Of a stretch of DNA of 62,863 nucleotides, positions 38,849 to 46,740 are shown in pieces. Within the stretch, counting starts at the first letter, position 1; the number at the start of each line of letters is the position of its first letter. Source of the DNA: Alphaproteobacteria bacterium (lineage in GTDB: Bacteria; Pseudomonadota; Alphaproteobacteria; Rickettsiales; JABCZZ01). Location of the stretch: positions 1 through 62,863 of the forward strand of contig JABDAT010000004.1 in NCBI GenBank assembly GCA_013288985.1, in the 5' to 3' direction. The translations under genes and the position numbers were made by a program. The notes beneath the pieces were generated by a model. It had not been told where the DNA came from. It ran no database searches and saw only the letters and a list, made by a program, of their open reading frames with translations.

Positions 38849-38890
38849 AAAACTCCGTAGGTTAATAGTTACTTAAAGATTGCACTCACG

Positions 38891-38923
38891 GTATATAACC
38901 AACGGAGGATCATTTTTATTCCC
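38891..38923 (-). promoter_or_regulatory. ECF-type promoter before the phosphoesterase-cupredoxin operon
   Basis: On the minus strand, GGGAATAAAA, 13 bp, then GGTTATATAC. The same -35 element, spacing and GGTTATA are found before the type III PKS gene. The -10 part ends 43 bp from the start codon. Confidence 0.65.
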
Positions 38924-38945
38924 AACTCATGAAAATATTTTTCTT

Positions 38946-38977
38946 GGGAATAAAACTTCGCGCATCGGGGTTTCATA
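38946..38977 (+). promoter_or_regulatory. ECF-type promoter reading rightward at 38.95 kb
   Basis: GGGAATAAAA, 13 bp, GGTTTCATA. It faces away from the phosphoesterase promoter and has no annotated gene; only a 28-codon frame lies downstream, opposite the end of copC. Confidence 0.45.
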
Positions 38978-39025
38978 TATAACCTGTGTTACAGGCAGCT
39001 GAACTATTTTATTCTGGGGGATAAT

Positions 39026-39112
39026 ATGGAACTTAGTTTGTTTAAACTGTTACTCATTTTAGTCTCAGAATCTGGCTTCACAGGTTATTGTCCTGTTACG
39101 GTAAATTTATAA
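39026..39112 (+). CDS. Possible 28-codon peptide downstream of an ECF-type promoter
   Basis: ATG at 39026 follows GGGGGATAAT. The frame MELSLFKLLLILVSE... is hydrophobic and ends at 39112, overlapping the 3' end of copC on the other strand. It may equally be an untranslated or antisense transcript. Confidence 0.25.
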   Translation: MELSLFKLLLILVSESGFTGYCPVTVNL

Positions 39113-39444
39113 GTGCCTGGGCTAATGCTTCCGCAATCTTTCCAGAGTACATTCCAGCTGACCTTATATTTTCCAGGAGCCAAGGGCTGACTTGTTTTTA
39201 GCGTAAGCACCGTATCGCCGTCGCTGCCTACCGGCTTGACCGCCATCACTACATTTCCAGCGGCATTAATGATTCTAATATTGCTGGAGGCTGGAACAAT
39301 TACTTGGCTGAACGTCAGCGTCACATGATCCGCTGACTCAACCATGCTGCCTACCTTTGGATCGGCTTTTTCCATGATACCGCAGGCAAATGCGGGCGAT
39401 GCCATAAGCAGGCTGCAGAATAATACAATGGCAACTCTTACCAT
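39085..39444 (-). CDS. CopC-like periplasmic protein
   Basis: A 119-aa CopC/YobA-fold protein with a signal peptide (ending SPAFA). LTFSQVIVPASSNIRII and PLAPGKYKVSWNVLWKDCGSISPGTYKFTV are the CopC signature. The mature protein begins CGIMEKADP instead of the usual His that forms the Cu(II) site, so copper binding may differ. It overlaps the preceding outer-membrane gene by 7 bp. Confidence 0.85.
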   Translation of the reverse strand: MVRVAIVLFCSLLMASPAFACGIMEKADPKVGSMVESADHVTLTFSQVIVPASSNIRIINAAGNVVMAVKPVGSDGDTVLTLKTSQPLAPGKYKVSWNVLWKDCGSISPGTYKFTVTGQ

Positions 39445-40325
39445 AGCGGCCTCCCAATGGTGGTAGGGAAAATATTGTCCAGGTAGAAATGCACCTGTAG
39501 CAGATAACCGATGCCGTTTCCCGAATCATGGTTAAGGGGAATCTGCGCCTCCAGTCCCAGTTGTTCTTCCTGTCCCATAAAAATAACGCCGGGGTTGACC
39601 GTGCCGGTTGTCTGATGTGAATCGCCGCCGGTGGGAGTCTGCATGCTGAACTCGACAATAGGTATAGCCGTGCTGAACGGCGCGCCAAGTCCAATATCTT
39701 TTACGTGCTGCTGCAGGTAAGGCAGGCTGTACTGAAGGGTAAATCCCCATTGCAGGACGTTAGGATTAAAATTTGTGCCGGAATCATCGGTGGAGAAACG
39801 CTCGGTTGGCACGTTCAAACCTAGCGTACCCGTGATTGCAAAAGGCTTAAAATAGTCCATGGAATCCGACAAGTCGCCCATCCCCTTGCCGAAAAGCAGG
39901 GATGGGGTCAGCGTGTTGAAATTATTCGCAATACGTTTCGCGCCGGTATTGCCGATTTCCCAAATCAGTTCCGACGAAAGCATAAGTTCATGTTCGGGGT
40001 TTTTCAGAAAAACATATTTTGTGCCGAGATCGTAATTGTCGAACCCCGAGCTTCCACTGGAATCTTGCCAATTTGCATTCGCGGAAATCCCCCAATCTTC
40101 GGTCAGTGTTTTGTCGAATTCGCTTGTTGCGGTGGTCGTCCACGTTCCGGCATTGTTAGAGCGGCCTACCTGGGGCAGATTCAGTTCATCATTAACGCCC
40201 GGATCGTCAATGGTAAGCGTTGCCGGAAATATACGGTCACCGACTATAGCGTGTGCAAAGGCAGAAGGTGCTGCCAGAACAATGGCAACACAAAAAAATA
40301 TGTGGTGTAGCTTAAACAATCTCAT
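39438..40325 (-). CDS. Predicted outer-membrane beta-barrel protein
   Basis: With the start at 40325 (MRLFKLHH) the product is 295 aa, with a signal peptide ending SAFA-HA. The mature part shows alternating strands and DLGTKYVFLKNPEHELMLSSELIWEIG, WGFTLQYSLPYLQQ and a C-terminal aromatic, like transporter-type barrels of the MetA-phenol-degradation superfamily. Substrate unknown. It is in one operon with the type III PKS (19-34 bp gap) and copC. Confidence 0.7.
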   Translation of the reverse strand: MRLFKLHHIFFCVAIVLAAPSAFAHAIVGDRIFPATLTIDDPGVNDELNLPQVGRSNNAGTWTTTATSEFDKTLTEDWGISANANWQDSSGSSGFDNYDLGTKYVFLKNPEHELMLSSELIWEIGNTGAKRIANNFNTLTPSLLFGKGMGDLSDSMDYFKPFAITGTLGLNVPTERFSTDDSGTNFNPNVLQWGFTLQYSLPYLQQHVKDIGLGAPFSTAIPIVEFSMQTPTGGDSHQTTGTVNPGVIFMGQEEQLGLEAQIPLNHDSGNGIGYLLQVHFYLDNIFPTTIGRPLW

Positions 40326-40359
40326 ATGCAGAATATCCACGACAAACCCTCATTGACCA

Positions 40360-41469
40360 TTAACACTTAAGCAACATGCCTTCTGCCATAAGACCTGGCC
40401 CCAGACCAATGGCAACGAACGGGCCGCGAAGCCCTTGGGCAATCATTTGTTCCAAGACAAACAGTACTGTTGCAGATGACATGTTGCCGTGACGCGATAA
40501 CACATCATGGGAATAACTCAGGGCACTGGGCTTAAGTTTTAGTGCATCGGCAACGGCAGAAAGTATTTTTGGGCCGCCAGGATGAACGGCCCATCCGGCA
40601 ACGTTTTCCAGACCGATGCTGTGTTGCGCCAGCCAGGGCTCACACCAACTGCGCAGGTTTCGTCGGATGATATCCGGTATGCTCTGCGATAGAGTCATCT
40701 CAAAGCCGTGATCACCAATGCGCCATGCCATCGCATCCTGCGAGTCGGGCAGCAGGAGACTGGTCAGGTCAATCAACTGCCCCATACCATTTTTCTGATG
40801 TGGCGGATGGCCGATGACTACTGCTGAAGCGCCATCGGCAAAGAGCGCGTTAGCGACAATCTGCTCTGGTTTCCACCCGTAGGCTAAATGCAGGCTGCAC
40901 AGCTCGACACAGCAAACCAGCACTTTCGCGTTTCTGTCGGCCATCACTGCATCATGTGCCGCAGAAAGCGCATTGAAAGCGGCATGACATCCCATGAATC
41001 CCACATGCAGACGGGTTACATCCGGCTTCAAATCAAGGGAATTAATGAGTGATACATCCAGGCCCGGTGCAACAAAGCCGGTGCAGGAGACGGTTATCAG
41101 ATGTGTAATCGCCTGAGGGGATATGTCAGATTGCGCTAGTGCCCGCGATGCGGCCTTAATACCTAAGGCCGGAGCATGCTGTGCGTAGCGAATCATGCGA
41201 TTGGCGGTAGATGGGCCTTTGTCCGTAGAATTCAATGGTGGCGGATAGAATTCCTGCAGCGTTTTAAGCGCGTGATCTTCGTCAACGAGGACAGAACCGC
41301 GTGTCTGGATGCCGCAGTGATGAAAAACGCGTTCAATCCATGCCTGTTGGCGGGGCGTTGCACAGGCGACGCTGGCTGCAAACTCAAGGGTTTGCTCCTG
41401 TTTCAGGGACGGCGGTGTTGCCGTGCCAATTCCTAACAGTACTGGATTGTCGTTTGAAGATAATATCAT
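40360..41469 (-). CDS. Type III polyketide synthase
   Basis: A chalcone/stilbene-synthase-type homodimeric enzyme of 369 aa that extends a starter acyl-CoA with malonyl-CoA into pyrones, resorcinols or phloroglucinols. Catalytic triad Cys161 (GFMGCHAAF), His296 (WAVHPGGP) and Asn329 (RHGNMSS); GLGPG near the C-terminus. Usual bacterial partners (methyltransferase, oxidase) are absent; instead an outer-membrane protein and CopC follow. The ECF-type promoter 42 bp upstream indicates stress-induced synthesis. Confidence 0.93.
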   Translation of the reverse strand: MILSSNDNPVLLGIGTATPPSLKQEQTLEFAASVACATPRQQAWIERVFHHCGIQTRGSVLVDEDHALKTLQEFYPPPLNSTDKGPSTANRMIRYAQHAPALGIKAASRALAQSDISPQAITHLITVSCTGFVAPGLDVSLINSLDLKPDVTRLHVGFMGCHAAFNALSAAHDAVMADRNAKVLVCCVELCSLHLAYGWKPEQIVANALFADGASAVVIGHPPHQKNGMGQLIDLTSLLLPDSQDAMAWRIGDHGFEMTLSQSIPDIIRRNLRSWCEPWLAQHSIGLENVAGWAVHPGGPKILSAVADALKLKPSALSYSHDVLSRHGNMSSATVLFVLEQMIAQGLRGPFVAIGLGPGLMAEGMLLKC

Positions 41470-41510
41470 AAATTCTATAGGTTACAGTTTACAAAAATCG
41501 TTATCACATT

Positions 41511-41541
41511 GTATAACCGCCGCAGGCCTGTTTTTATTCCC
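41511..41541 (-). promoter_or_regulatory. ECF-type promoter before the type III PKS operon
   Basis: Minus strand: GGGAATAAAA, 13 bp, GGTTATAC, ending 42 bp from the start codon. Confidence 0.65.
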
Positions 41542-41564
41542 ATGCTAGAGATATTATTAAATCC

Positions 41565-41597
41565 GGGAATAAAAGAGGGTGAATGGTAGTTTTATTA
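41565..41597 (+). promoter_or_regulatory. ECF-type promoter before the sigma factor gene
   Basis: GGGAATAAAA, 13 bp, AGTTTTATT, just before the ECF sigma start at 41610. It is diverged in the -10 part, but the -35 is identical to the other three copies, suggesting autoregulation. Confidence 0.5.
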
Positions 41598-41609
41598 TTA
41601 AGGCGATGA

Positions 41610-42140
41610 ATGAATCATAGAGCCGATGTAAAACGTTTTGAGGAGCTGTTTGCCCCACATATGAACGCAGCCTATAATCTTGCGCGCTGGCTCACTGGCA
41701 ATGAGAGCGCAGCGCATGATGTTGTTCAAGAGAGTGCCTTAAGAGCTTTTAAATTTATGCATCGCTTTGCTGGCGGAAATGCACGTGCCTGGCTGCTCGC
41801 CATTACTCGCAACCAGAGCTATACGTGGCTTAAGCAGGCGGCGGGCAACAAATGGGTTAGTATTGGCGACGAAATGCCTGAGGATGATCTGGCGCTGGGC
41901 CATACGGAAACGCCGGAGCTTTCGGCGATACGCAGTCAGGATACGGCATTGGTGCGGCAAGCGCTTGCGGCGCTGCCACCGCAATTTCGTGAGGTCATTG
42001 TGCTGAAGGAGCTGGAGGGTATGGCCTACAAGGATATTGCGACGGTGGCGGATATTCCGGTCGGCACGGTCATGTCCCGTTTAGCACGCGGGCGGACAAT
42101 GCTGAAAACAGAGTTACTGAAGTTATACGCTCATGAATGA
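41610..42140 (+). CDS. ECF-family RNA polymerase sigma factor
   Basis: A 176-aa sigma factor with region 2 (ARWLTGNESAAHDVVQESALRAFKFMHRF) and region 4 (LPPQFREVIVLKELEGMAYKDIATVADIPVGTVMSRLARGR). It is followed, with an 8-bp overlap, by its anti-sigma gene. Four copies of one promoter motif within 3 kb imply it controls itself, the type III PKS operon and the phosphoesterase-cupredoxin operon. Confidence 0.93.
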   Translation: MNHRADVKRFEELFAPHMNAAYNLARWLTGNESAAHDVVQESALRAFKFMHRFAGGNARAWLLAITRNQSYTWLKQAAGNKWVSIGDEMPEDDLALGHTETPELSAIRSQDTALVRQALAALPPQFREVIVLKELEGMAYKDIATVADIPVGTVMSRLARGRTMLKTELLKLYAHE

Positions 42141-42900
42141 AATGAATTGCAATAATTGCCAACGCTGGCTGCATGGGTATCTGGACAATGAACTGGATAC
42201 GGCGACCGCTACGCTTGTTGCGGCGCACCTGGAAGCTTGCCTCAAATGCAAACACCAATATGAAGAAATGAAAACGCTGATAGCTGACGTAAAAGAGCAT
42301 GTGCCTTATTACGAGGCACCCGCTTCGCTCACCAGAAATGTGTTCTCTGCCATCCAGGCGCAGGCTTCCCCTGCAGCCAGCATATGGCAAACGATACAGG
42401 ATAGATCACGGAATTGGTTTGTGCCAGCTTTCTCTATGGCAGTGCTTGCTGCTTCGGTGCTTCTTTATATTGCTGTACCAACAAACCAGAATCTTTGGGT
42501 GGATGAAGCGGTATCGGAGCATGTGCGCTCGCTGATGGCGGAGCATTTGAACGACGTGGCTTCCTCCGACAAGCATACAGTCAAGCCGTGGTTTACAGGT
42601 AAGCTCGACTTTTCCCCCCCGGTGTATGATTTCACAGCGCAGGGCTATCCCCTGCTTGGCGGACGGTTGGATTATCTGCAGCATCAGACCGTCGCGGCGC
42701 TCATCTATCGGTATAACAAGCATATCATTAATGTGTTCATCATGCCTACAGGCGAGGCTGACAGCTCACCGGCAAGCCTGTCTGCGCGCGGTTATAATAT
42801 CGTCTGCTGGCAGCAGAATCATATGCGTTTTATTGCAGTATCCGATCTGAATAGGGGTGAGCTAATGACTTTCAGTCAGCTTGTACAGAAAGGGATGTGA
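42133..42900 (+). CDS. Transmembrane anti-sigma factor with zinc-finger domain
   Basis: A 255-aa protein. The N-terminal zf-HC2/ZAS domain has the C-x-x-C and H-x3-C-x2-C ligands (MNCNNCQRW ... HLEACLKCK). One membrane helix (about 97-114, FSMAVLAASVLLYIAV) is followed by a periplasmic domain of about 140 residues that could sense the signal. It should hold the ECF factor inactive until stimulated. Confidence 0.9.
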   Translation: MNEMNCNNCQRWLHGYLDNELDTATATLVAAHLEACLKCKHQYEEMKTLIADVKEHVPYYEAPASLTRNVFSAIQAQASPAASIWQTIQDRSRNWFVPAFSMAVLAASVLLYIAVPTNQNLWVDEAVSEHVRSLMAEHLNDVASSDKHTVKPWFTGKLDFSPPVYDFTAQGYPLLGGRLDYLQHQTVAALIYRYNKHIINVFIMPTGEADSSPASLSARGYNIVCWQQNHMRFIAVSDLNRGELMTFSQLVQKGM

Positions 42901-42939
42901 TATTAAACGCAGCATGCCGGGAAGTGCATTATATCGCGG

Positions 42940-43821
42940 CTAGCTTACCGGAAGCCTTTCCAGTATAAGGCGGGTCATTGCTTCAATGCAGGACTTTCTG
43001 GTAGTGGTTTTGCGCCATACAAGGCCGATAGTACGGGAAATAGCAGGCTTTGCGAACGGAATATAGGCGATGCCATCTTTCTTTCTCATAGCCAATTTGG
43101 GAATCAAAGTAATGCCCACACCTGAAGCCACCATCTGGCGCAAGGTTTCAAGGCTGGTAGCTCGAAAATCTTGCTGTTCAAACCCTCCCATCAGGCTGCA
43201 TACCTCTAGCGCCTGATTGCGAAGACAATGGCCTTCCTCAAGAAGCAGCAATCGCTCTCCTTTGAGATCATTTTGATTGACGTGCTTGTGCTTTGCAAGG
43301 GGATGGCTGAGTGGTACCGCCAGAAGAAACGGATCGTCAAATAGAGCGGCGCTGCCAAATCCTTCTTCTTCAATGGGTAAAGCCACCAGGGCAGCATCGA
43401 GAGTCCCGGCCTTAAGTTTATCCAGCAACTGCTCGGTCTTTTCCTCAACCAATAATAATTTCAGCTTAGGAAGTTTCCTGGCAATTGCAGGGAGTACCTG
43501 CGGCAAAAAATAAGGGGCCAATGTAGGGAAAGCTCCTAAACGGAATTCTCCTGCATAGGGATCCTGTGCTGTTTTGGCGATATCCCGAATTTCCTGAGTA
43601 TCGCGCAAAACCTGTCGTGCGCGTTCAGCGATCTTCTCTCCGGTTGGCGTGATCATTACCCGTTTATTGGTGCGCTCGAATAGTTGTACTCCAAGATATT
43701 CCTCCATTTTCTTTAACTGCATGGAAAGTGTCGGCTGGCTTACATGGCATTGCTCTGCTGCTTTGCCAAAGTGCTGCTGGTCTGCCACTGCCACCAGATA
43801 CTGTAAATCCCTGAGATTCAT
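42940..43821 (-). CDS. oxyR: Hydrogen-peroxide sensor OxyR
   Basis: A LysR-type regulator of 293 aa. N-terminal HTH (FGKAAEQCHVSQPTLSMQLKKMEE). The redox pair Cys199 (EEGHCLRNQ) and Cys208 (LEVCS) sits at the same numbers as in E. coli OxyR, making peroxide sensing likely. Divergent from ahpC and an AhpD-like gene, its probable targets. Confidence 0.93.
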   Translation of the reverse strand: MNLRDLQYLVAVADQQHFGKAAEQCHVSQPTLSMQLKKMEEYLGVQLFERTNKRVMITPTGEKIAERARQVLRDTQEIRDIAKTAQDPYAGEFRLGAFPTLAPYFLPQVLPAIARKLPKLKLLLVEEKTEQLLDKLKAGTLDAALVALPIEEEGFGSAALFDDPFLLAVPLSHPLAKHKHVNQNDLKGERLLLLEEGHCLRNQALEVCSLMGGFEQQDFRATSLETLRQMVASGVGITLIPKLAMRKKDGIAYIPFAKPAISRTIGLVWRKTTTRKSCIEAMTRLILERLPVS

Positions 43822-43833
43822 GAACCCCTTATA

Positions 43834-43870
43834 ATAGTTTCTATCTATCGTTATAATATAATAATTAGAT
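43834..43870. promoter_or_regulatory. Candidate OxyR site
   Basis: ATAG-N7-CTAT-N7-ATAT-N7-AGAT matches the four-element OxyR pattern with the first two elements exact. It lies just upstream of the oxyR start, in the divergent region with ahpC. Confidence 0.5.
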
Positions 43871-43932
43871 TATACTTATCATAGAGGATTAGATAAGGTC
43901 AATATCACGAACACAAAAGTGATGGAGGTCAC

Positions 43933-44082
43933 ATGAGCAGCAATAACCCGGAATTCATCAAATGTGCCATGGAAGCCATAGAAGAAGGCATCAGGGCAGA
44001 AGAGATTAAAGAGGAATGCGCCTGCCGCATGGGGCTGCAATCACGTGAGTTCGACGAAGAAACCAACAACCAGCAATCATAA
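43933..44082 (+). CDS. Small 49-aa protein ahead of ahpC
   Basis: ATG at 43933 follows GGAGG at a good distance. The product MSSNNPEFIKCAMEAIEEG... is acidic, helical and has three Cys (KCAMEA, EECACRMG). It ends 12 bp before ahpC and is therefore probably co-transcribed. Possible thiol role in peroxide stress; no family recognised. Confidence 0.6.
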   Translation: MSSNNPEFIKCAMEAIEEGIRAEEIKEECACRMGLQSREFDEETNNQQS

Positions 44083-44094
44083 GGAGAATCTATC

Positions 44095-44685
44095 ATGTTA
44101 GGCGTAGGCGATAAACTTCCGGTATTCAATGTCAAGGCGACGGCTTCACTGCCGCTTAAAGACATCACCATCGATAACGTCTTTATCGATGTGAACAACC
44201 AGAGTTACAAAGGCAAGTGGTTGGTGCTGTTCTTCTACCCGAAAGACTTCACATTCGTCTGCCCAACTGAGATAGCGGCGTTTGGCGAGCTGAATGAAGA
44301 ATTTAAGGATCGTGAAACCCAAGTGCTTGGTGGCAGTACGGACAGTGAATTTGTGCACTGGGCATGGCGTAAACACCAGGAGGAGTTGCGCGATCTCCCA
44401 TTTCCTCTCTTGGCAGACGTGAAGCGCGAACTGACTACGGCGCTTGGCATTCTCGATAAAAACGAGGGTGTGGCACAGCGCGCGACTTACATCGTGGACC
44501 CCGATGGCGTTATCCGCTTTGCCATGGTGACTGACCTCAATGTGGGGCGCAATCCGAAAGAGGTGCTTCGTGTACTGGACGCGCTACAGACCGATGAACT
44601 CTGCCCCTGCAACTGGAAAAAGGGCGACGAGACTATCGATCTGAAAGAGGTAACATCCGACAAACTGGGCAAGAAAGCAGCATAA
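44095..44685 (+). CDS. ahpC: 2-Cys peroxiredoxin AhpC
   Basis: Reduces peroxides. The 196-aa product has peroxidatic Cys56 in FTFVCPTE and resolving Cys170/172 (ELCPCNW). It is followed by an AhpD-type reductase gene, which suggests an AhpD-dependent recycling system and explains the lack of ahpF here. AAGGAGAATC is its ribosome site. Confidence 0.94.
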   Translation: MLGVGDKLPVFNVKATASLPLKDITIDNVFIDVNNQSYKGKWLVLFFYPKDFTFVCPTEIAAFGELNEEFKDRETQVLGGSTDSEFVHWAWRKHQEELRDLPFPLLADVKRELTTALGILDKNEGVAQRATYIVDPDGVIRFAMVTDLNVGRNPKEVLRVLDALQTDELCPCNWKKGDETIDLKEVTSDKLGKKAA

Positions 44686-44742
44686 CTAATAGTGGGGAGG
44701 CAATGCCTCCCCGCTTCCCAAATAGAACTTATGGAGAATAAG

Positions 44743-45306
44743 ATGAATATGCAGCAACTAAAATCACAACTTGGGGAATACGCTAAAGATACTAAATTAA
44801 ATCTGGGCAGCGTCCTGACAGAAGAAGGCGCACCGGACCTGCGACAGAACCAGATTTACGGCATTGCGCTGGCATCGGCATATGCCACGAAGAATGCTGC
44901 CGTGGTGCAGGCGGTACTGAGCGATGCAGCGTCCGCGCTGTCGGAAGCAGAAGTCAATGCAGCCAAGAGTGCTGCCACTATTATGGCGATGAATAATATC
45001 TATTACCGTTTTGTACATCTGGTGAGCGATAAGGAATTCGGAAAAATGCCTGCCAAATTGCGCATGAATGTGATTGGCAGCCCTGGCATTGAAAAAGTCG
45101 ATTTTGAGCTTTATTCCCTTGCCGTATCTGCCATCAATGGTTGTGGCATGTGCATGGATGCCCATGTGCATGAAGTCACCAAGGCAGGCACCAGCAAAAC
45201 CGGCGTGCAATCCTGCATTCGTATTGCTTCGGTTATCAATGCCGCATCCCAGGCAACAGTCATTGGCAGTATGGAGAGTACTGAGAGACAACAAATAGTA
45301 GCTTAA
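44743..45306 (+). CDS. AhpD-like alkylhydroperoxidase
   Basis: A 187-aa helical protein of the carboxymuconolactone-decarboxylase/AhpD fold with the catalytic motif NGCGMCMDAHVHEV (Cys-x-x-Cys and His). In AhpD this pair reduces AhpC. The start at 44743 follows GGAG; earlier in-frame codons lack a site. It lies in an operon with ahpC. Confidence 0.9.
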   Translation: MNMQQLKSQLGEYAKDTKLNLGSVLTEEGAPDLRQNQIYGIALASAYATKNAAVVQAVLSDAASALSEAEVNAAKSAATIMAMNNIYYRFVHLVSDKEFGKMPAKLRMNVIGSPGIEKVDFELYSLAVSAINGCGMCMDAHVHEVTKAGTSKTGVQSCIRIASVINAASQATVIGSMESTERQQIVA

Positions 45307-45424
45307 GCAATAATATCAGCCGGTACTTGCTGCAGAGTCGCGGTATTATTGACATTCGTTTCCAAAAACTTATGGGGAGTAGTTTTACTAATCTCTCTGC
45401 TCTCTGATAATCCCTTGCTTTGCG

Positions 45425-45635
45425 ATTTAGAATCCTTGATATGCTAAAAATATTCCCTGTTACTTGGAGCAGGGAATTCTTATGTAACTCACTGGGATCG
45501 GCCATCATATCGATGACATAATTATCTATTCTTGCACCAGAAATGTAATATTCCCTGTATTTTCCCTGATAAGCAGGGATTTGACATGAGAGACTGGTTC
45601 ACAGCAGACTCTATGCTGCACTATATCTTTGTATT
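45425..45635. repeat. Dispersed repeat, copy B, in a 546-bp gene-free stretch
   Basis: Matches copy A at 36160: CTAAAAATATTCCCTGTTA, GAGCAGGGAATTCTT, GCACCAGAA, ATTCCCTGTATT, and AGACTGGTTCACAGCAGACT, ending GCTGCACTAT. The rest of 45307-45852 shows no gene. Confidence 0.75.
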
Positions 45636-45798
45636 TTAATTTTATGGACGCGCTGTGAGCGTCGCAAGCGGATGTGCAAAATATTGTTCATCAAGAATTT
45701 TTATTATCCCTGGATAGCTAAGTCCCTTAGAATAATTGCGCACTTGTTTTCCATCTTTCCAGTTAATCGAGTATCTTACTATAAATAATACCACCTGT

Positions 45799-45821
45799 CC
45801 CGGCAATCATAGATCGCCGGG
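45799..45821 (-). terminator. Terminator hairpin after the second CsbD-like gene
   Basis: CCCGGCAATC / GATCGCCGGG stem, the duplicate of the hairpin at 35032-35055. Confidence 0.6.
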
Positions 45822-45852
45822 TCAAGCAGACATTCGTGTTTAGAGTGTAGGC

Positions 45853-46107
45853 TTAGCTGGCTTTGGCTGTGGGAGCAGCGGCTTTATCTTTAGTGCAGGT
45901 TGCAGCGCATTCAGCATCCAGTTTCTTCACTGTTTTTGCAATTTCATCCTTGTCGATGCTGTATTTCGCTTTTACAGCTTCGTTGAACTTATCCGGATTG
46001 GTTGTCTGGAAGGCAAGTTCAGCTGGTGTCAGCTTATTCCAGGTTTCTGCAATCTTAGCGCTTAATTTCTGAGCGTGGGTACTGCTGTTTGCGGGTTGAT
46101 TATCCAT
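45853..46107 (-). CDS. CsbD/YjbJ-like stress protein, copy 2
   Basis: An 84-aa paralogue of the gene at 35087-35338. Core KIAETWNKLTPAELAFQTTNPDKFNEAVKAKYSIDKDEIAKTV. The end CTKDKAAAPTAKAS and the leader are nearly identical to copy 1. Upstream DNA (the ribosome site, the ATGAG-N6-CTCAT palindrome and the FNR-like box) is also shared, so a segment of about 430 bp was duplicated. Confidence 0.75.
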   Translation of the reverse strand: MDNQPANSSTHAQKLSAKIAETWNKLTPAELAFQTTNPDKFNEAVKAKYSIDKDEIAKTVKKLDAECAATCTKDKAAAPTAKAS

Positions 46108-46184
46108 AACGTATCTCCTTTAAGGAAGTTCTGCATAATCTAGGACGAAAGGCAAAAGCCTGTCGCTGCCATGCGAGAGAAAAT

Positions 46185-46200
46185 ATGAGCTTCTGCTCAT
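46185..46200. promoter_or_regulatory. Conserved palindrome before CsbD copy 2
   Basis: ATGAGCTTCTGCTCAT: six-base arms, four-base loop. Counterpart of 35419-35434. Confidence 0.45.
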
Positions 46201-46243
46201 CTTTTCTCTATGTGGTTTATGATAAGAAAAGTGGCTAATTTAT

Positions 46244-46257
46244 TTGATGTAGGTCAA
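46244..46257. promoter_or_regulatory. FNR/FixK-like box between CsbD copy 2 and the 128-aa gene
   Basis: TTGATGTAGGTCAA, in the divergent region; 58 bp before the start at 46315. Confidence 0.6.
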
Positions 46258-46314
46258 AGTATAGCTTCCCACTAGTGCTATGGATAGAAATGGGTTTTTC
46301 AGGGATAAGTAAAT

Positions 46315-46701
46315 ATGAAATCGGCAAAAGAAATTAAAGATGCACAGGAGTATGAAAAAATATTTCAGCAATATTTAGAAATATGCAACCGGGCTATTGA
46401 GCAGAACAAAAAGAAATTCCCTTATACCGAAATCTGGGGTGCCAGATTTAACGCCTTGAAAGAAGAAGCAACACTTCAGGCTATTGTTTATGATGACCGA
46501 CCTAAGGTAGCATTTACGCTCAGGCTCACCAAAGACATGAAAATTGAAATTGTGGAAAAGAAGCCACTTCCGGCTGAAGACGAATGGCCTTTTACCTATC
46601 AATATTTGAAGCGCGTAGTGGATAATCCCAAAGAATACATCGAAAATCCAGCAAAGCTTGAATGGGGATGGCTGAAAGAAGTGTTTGGCTCAAAAGTTTA
46701 A
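46315..46701 (+). CDS. Hypothetical 128-aa cytoplasmic protein
   Basis: A charged soluble protein (MKSAKEIKDAQEYEKIFQQY...) with a Trp/Tyr-rich C-terminus (ENPAKLEWGWLKEVFG). No domain recognised. It lies 39 bp before the histidine kinase gene and after an FNR-like box, so it probably heads that operon. Confidence 0.7.
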   Translation: MKSAKEIKDAQEYEKIFQQYLEICNRAIEQNKKKFPYTEIWGARFNALKEEATLQAIVYDDRPKVAFTLRLTKDMKIEIVEKKPLPAEDEWPFTYQYLKRVVDNPKEYIENPAKLEWGWLKEVFGSKV

Positions 46702-46740
46702 ATCCTATGCCGATGAAAAATAGCAGCTTCGGAAAGGAAG

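Noticed and set aside
40360..41469. FabH-type ketosynthase instead of type III PKS
   Set aside because: Length and the GFMGCHAAF, WAVHPGGP and RHGNMSS contexts match chalcone/stilbene-type synthases.
43918..43933. CRP-like palindrome AGTGA-N6-TCACA
   Set aside because: It overlaps the ribosome site of the 49-aa gene (GGAGG), which explains its middle. One copy only, so I do not call it a site.
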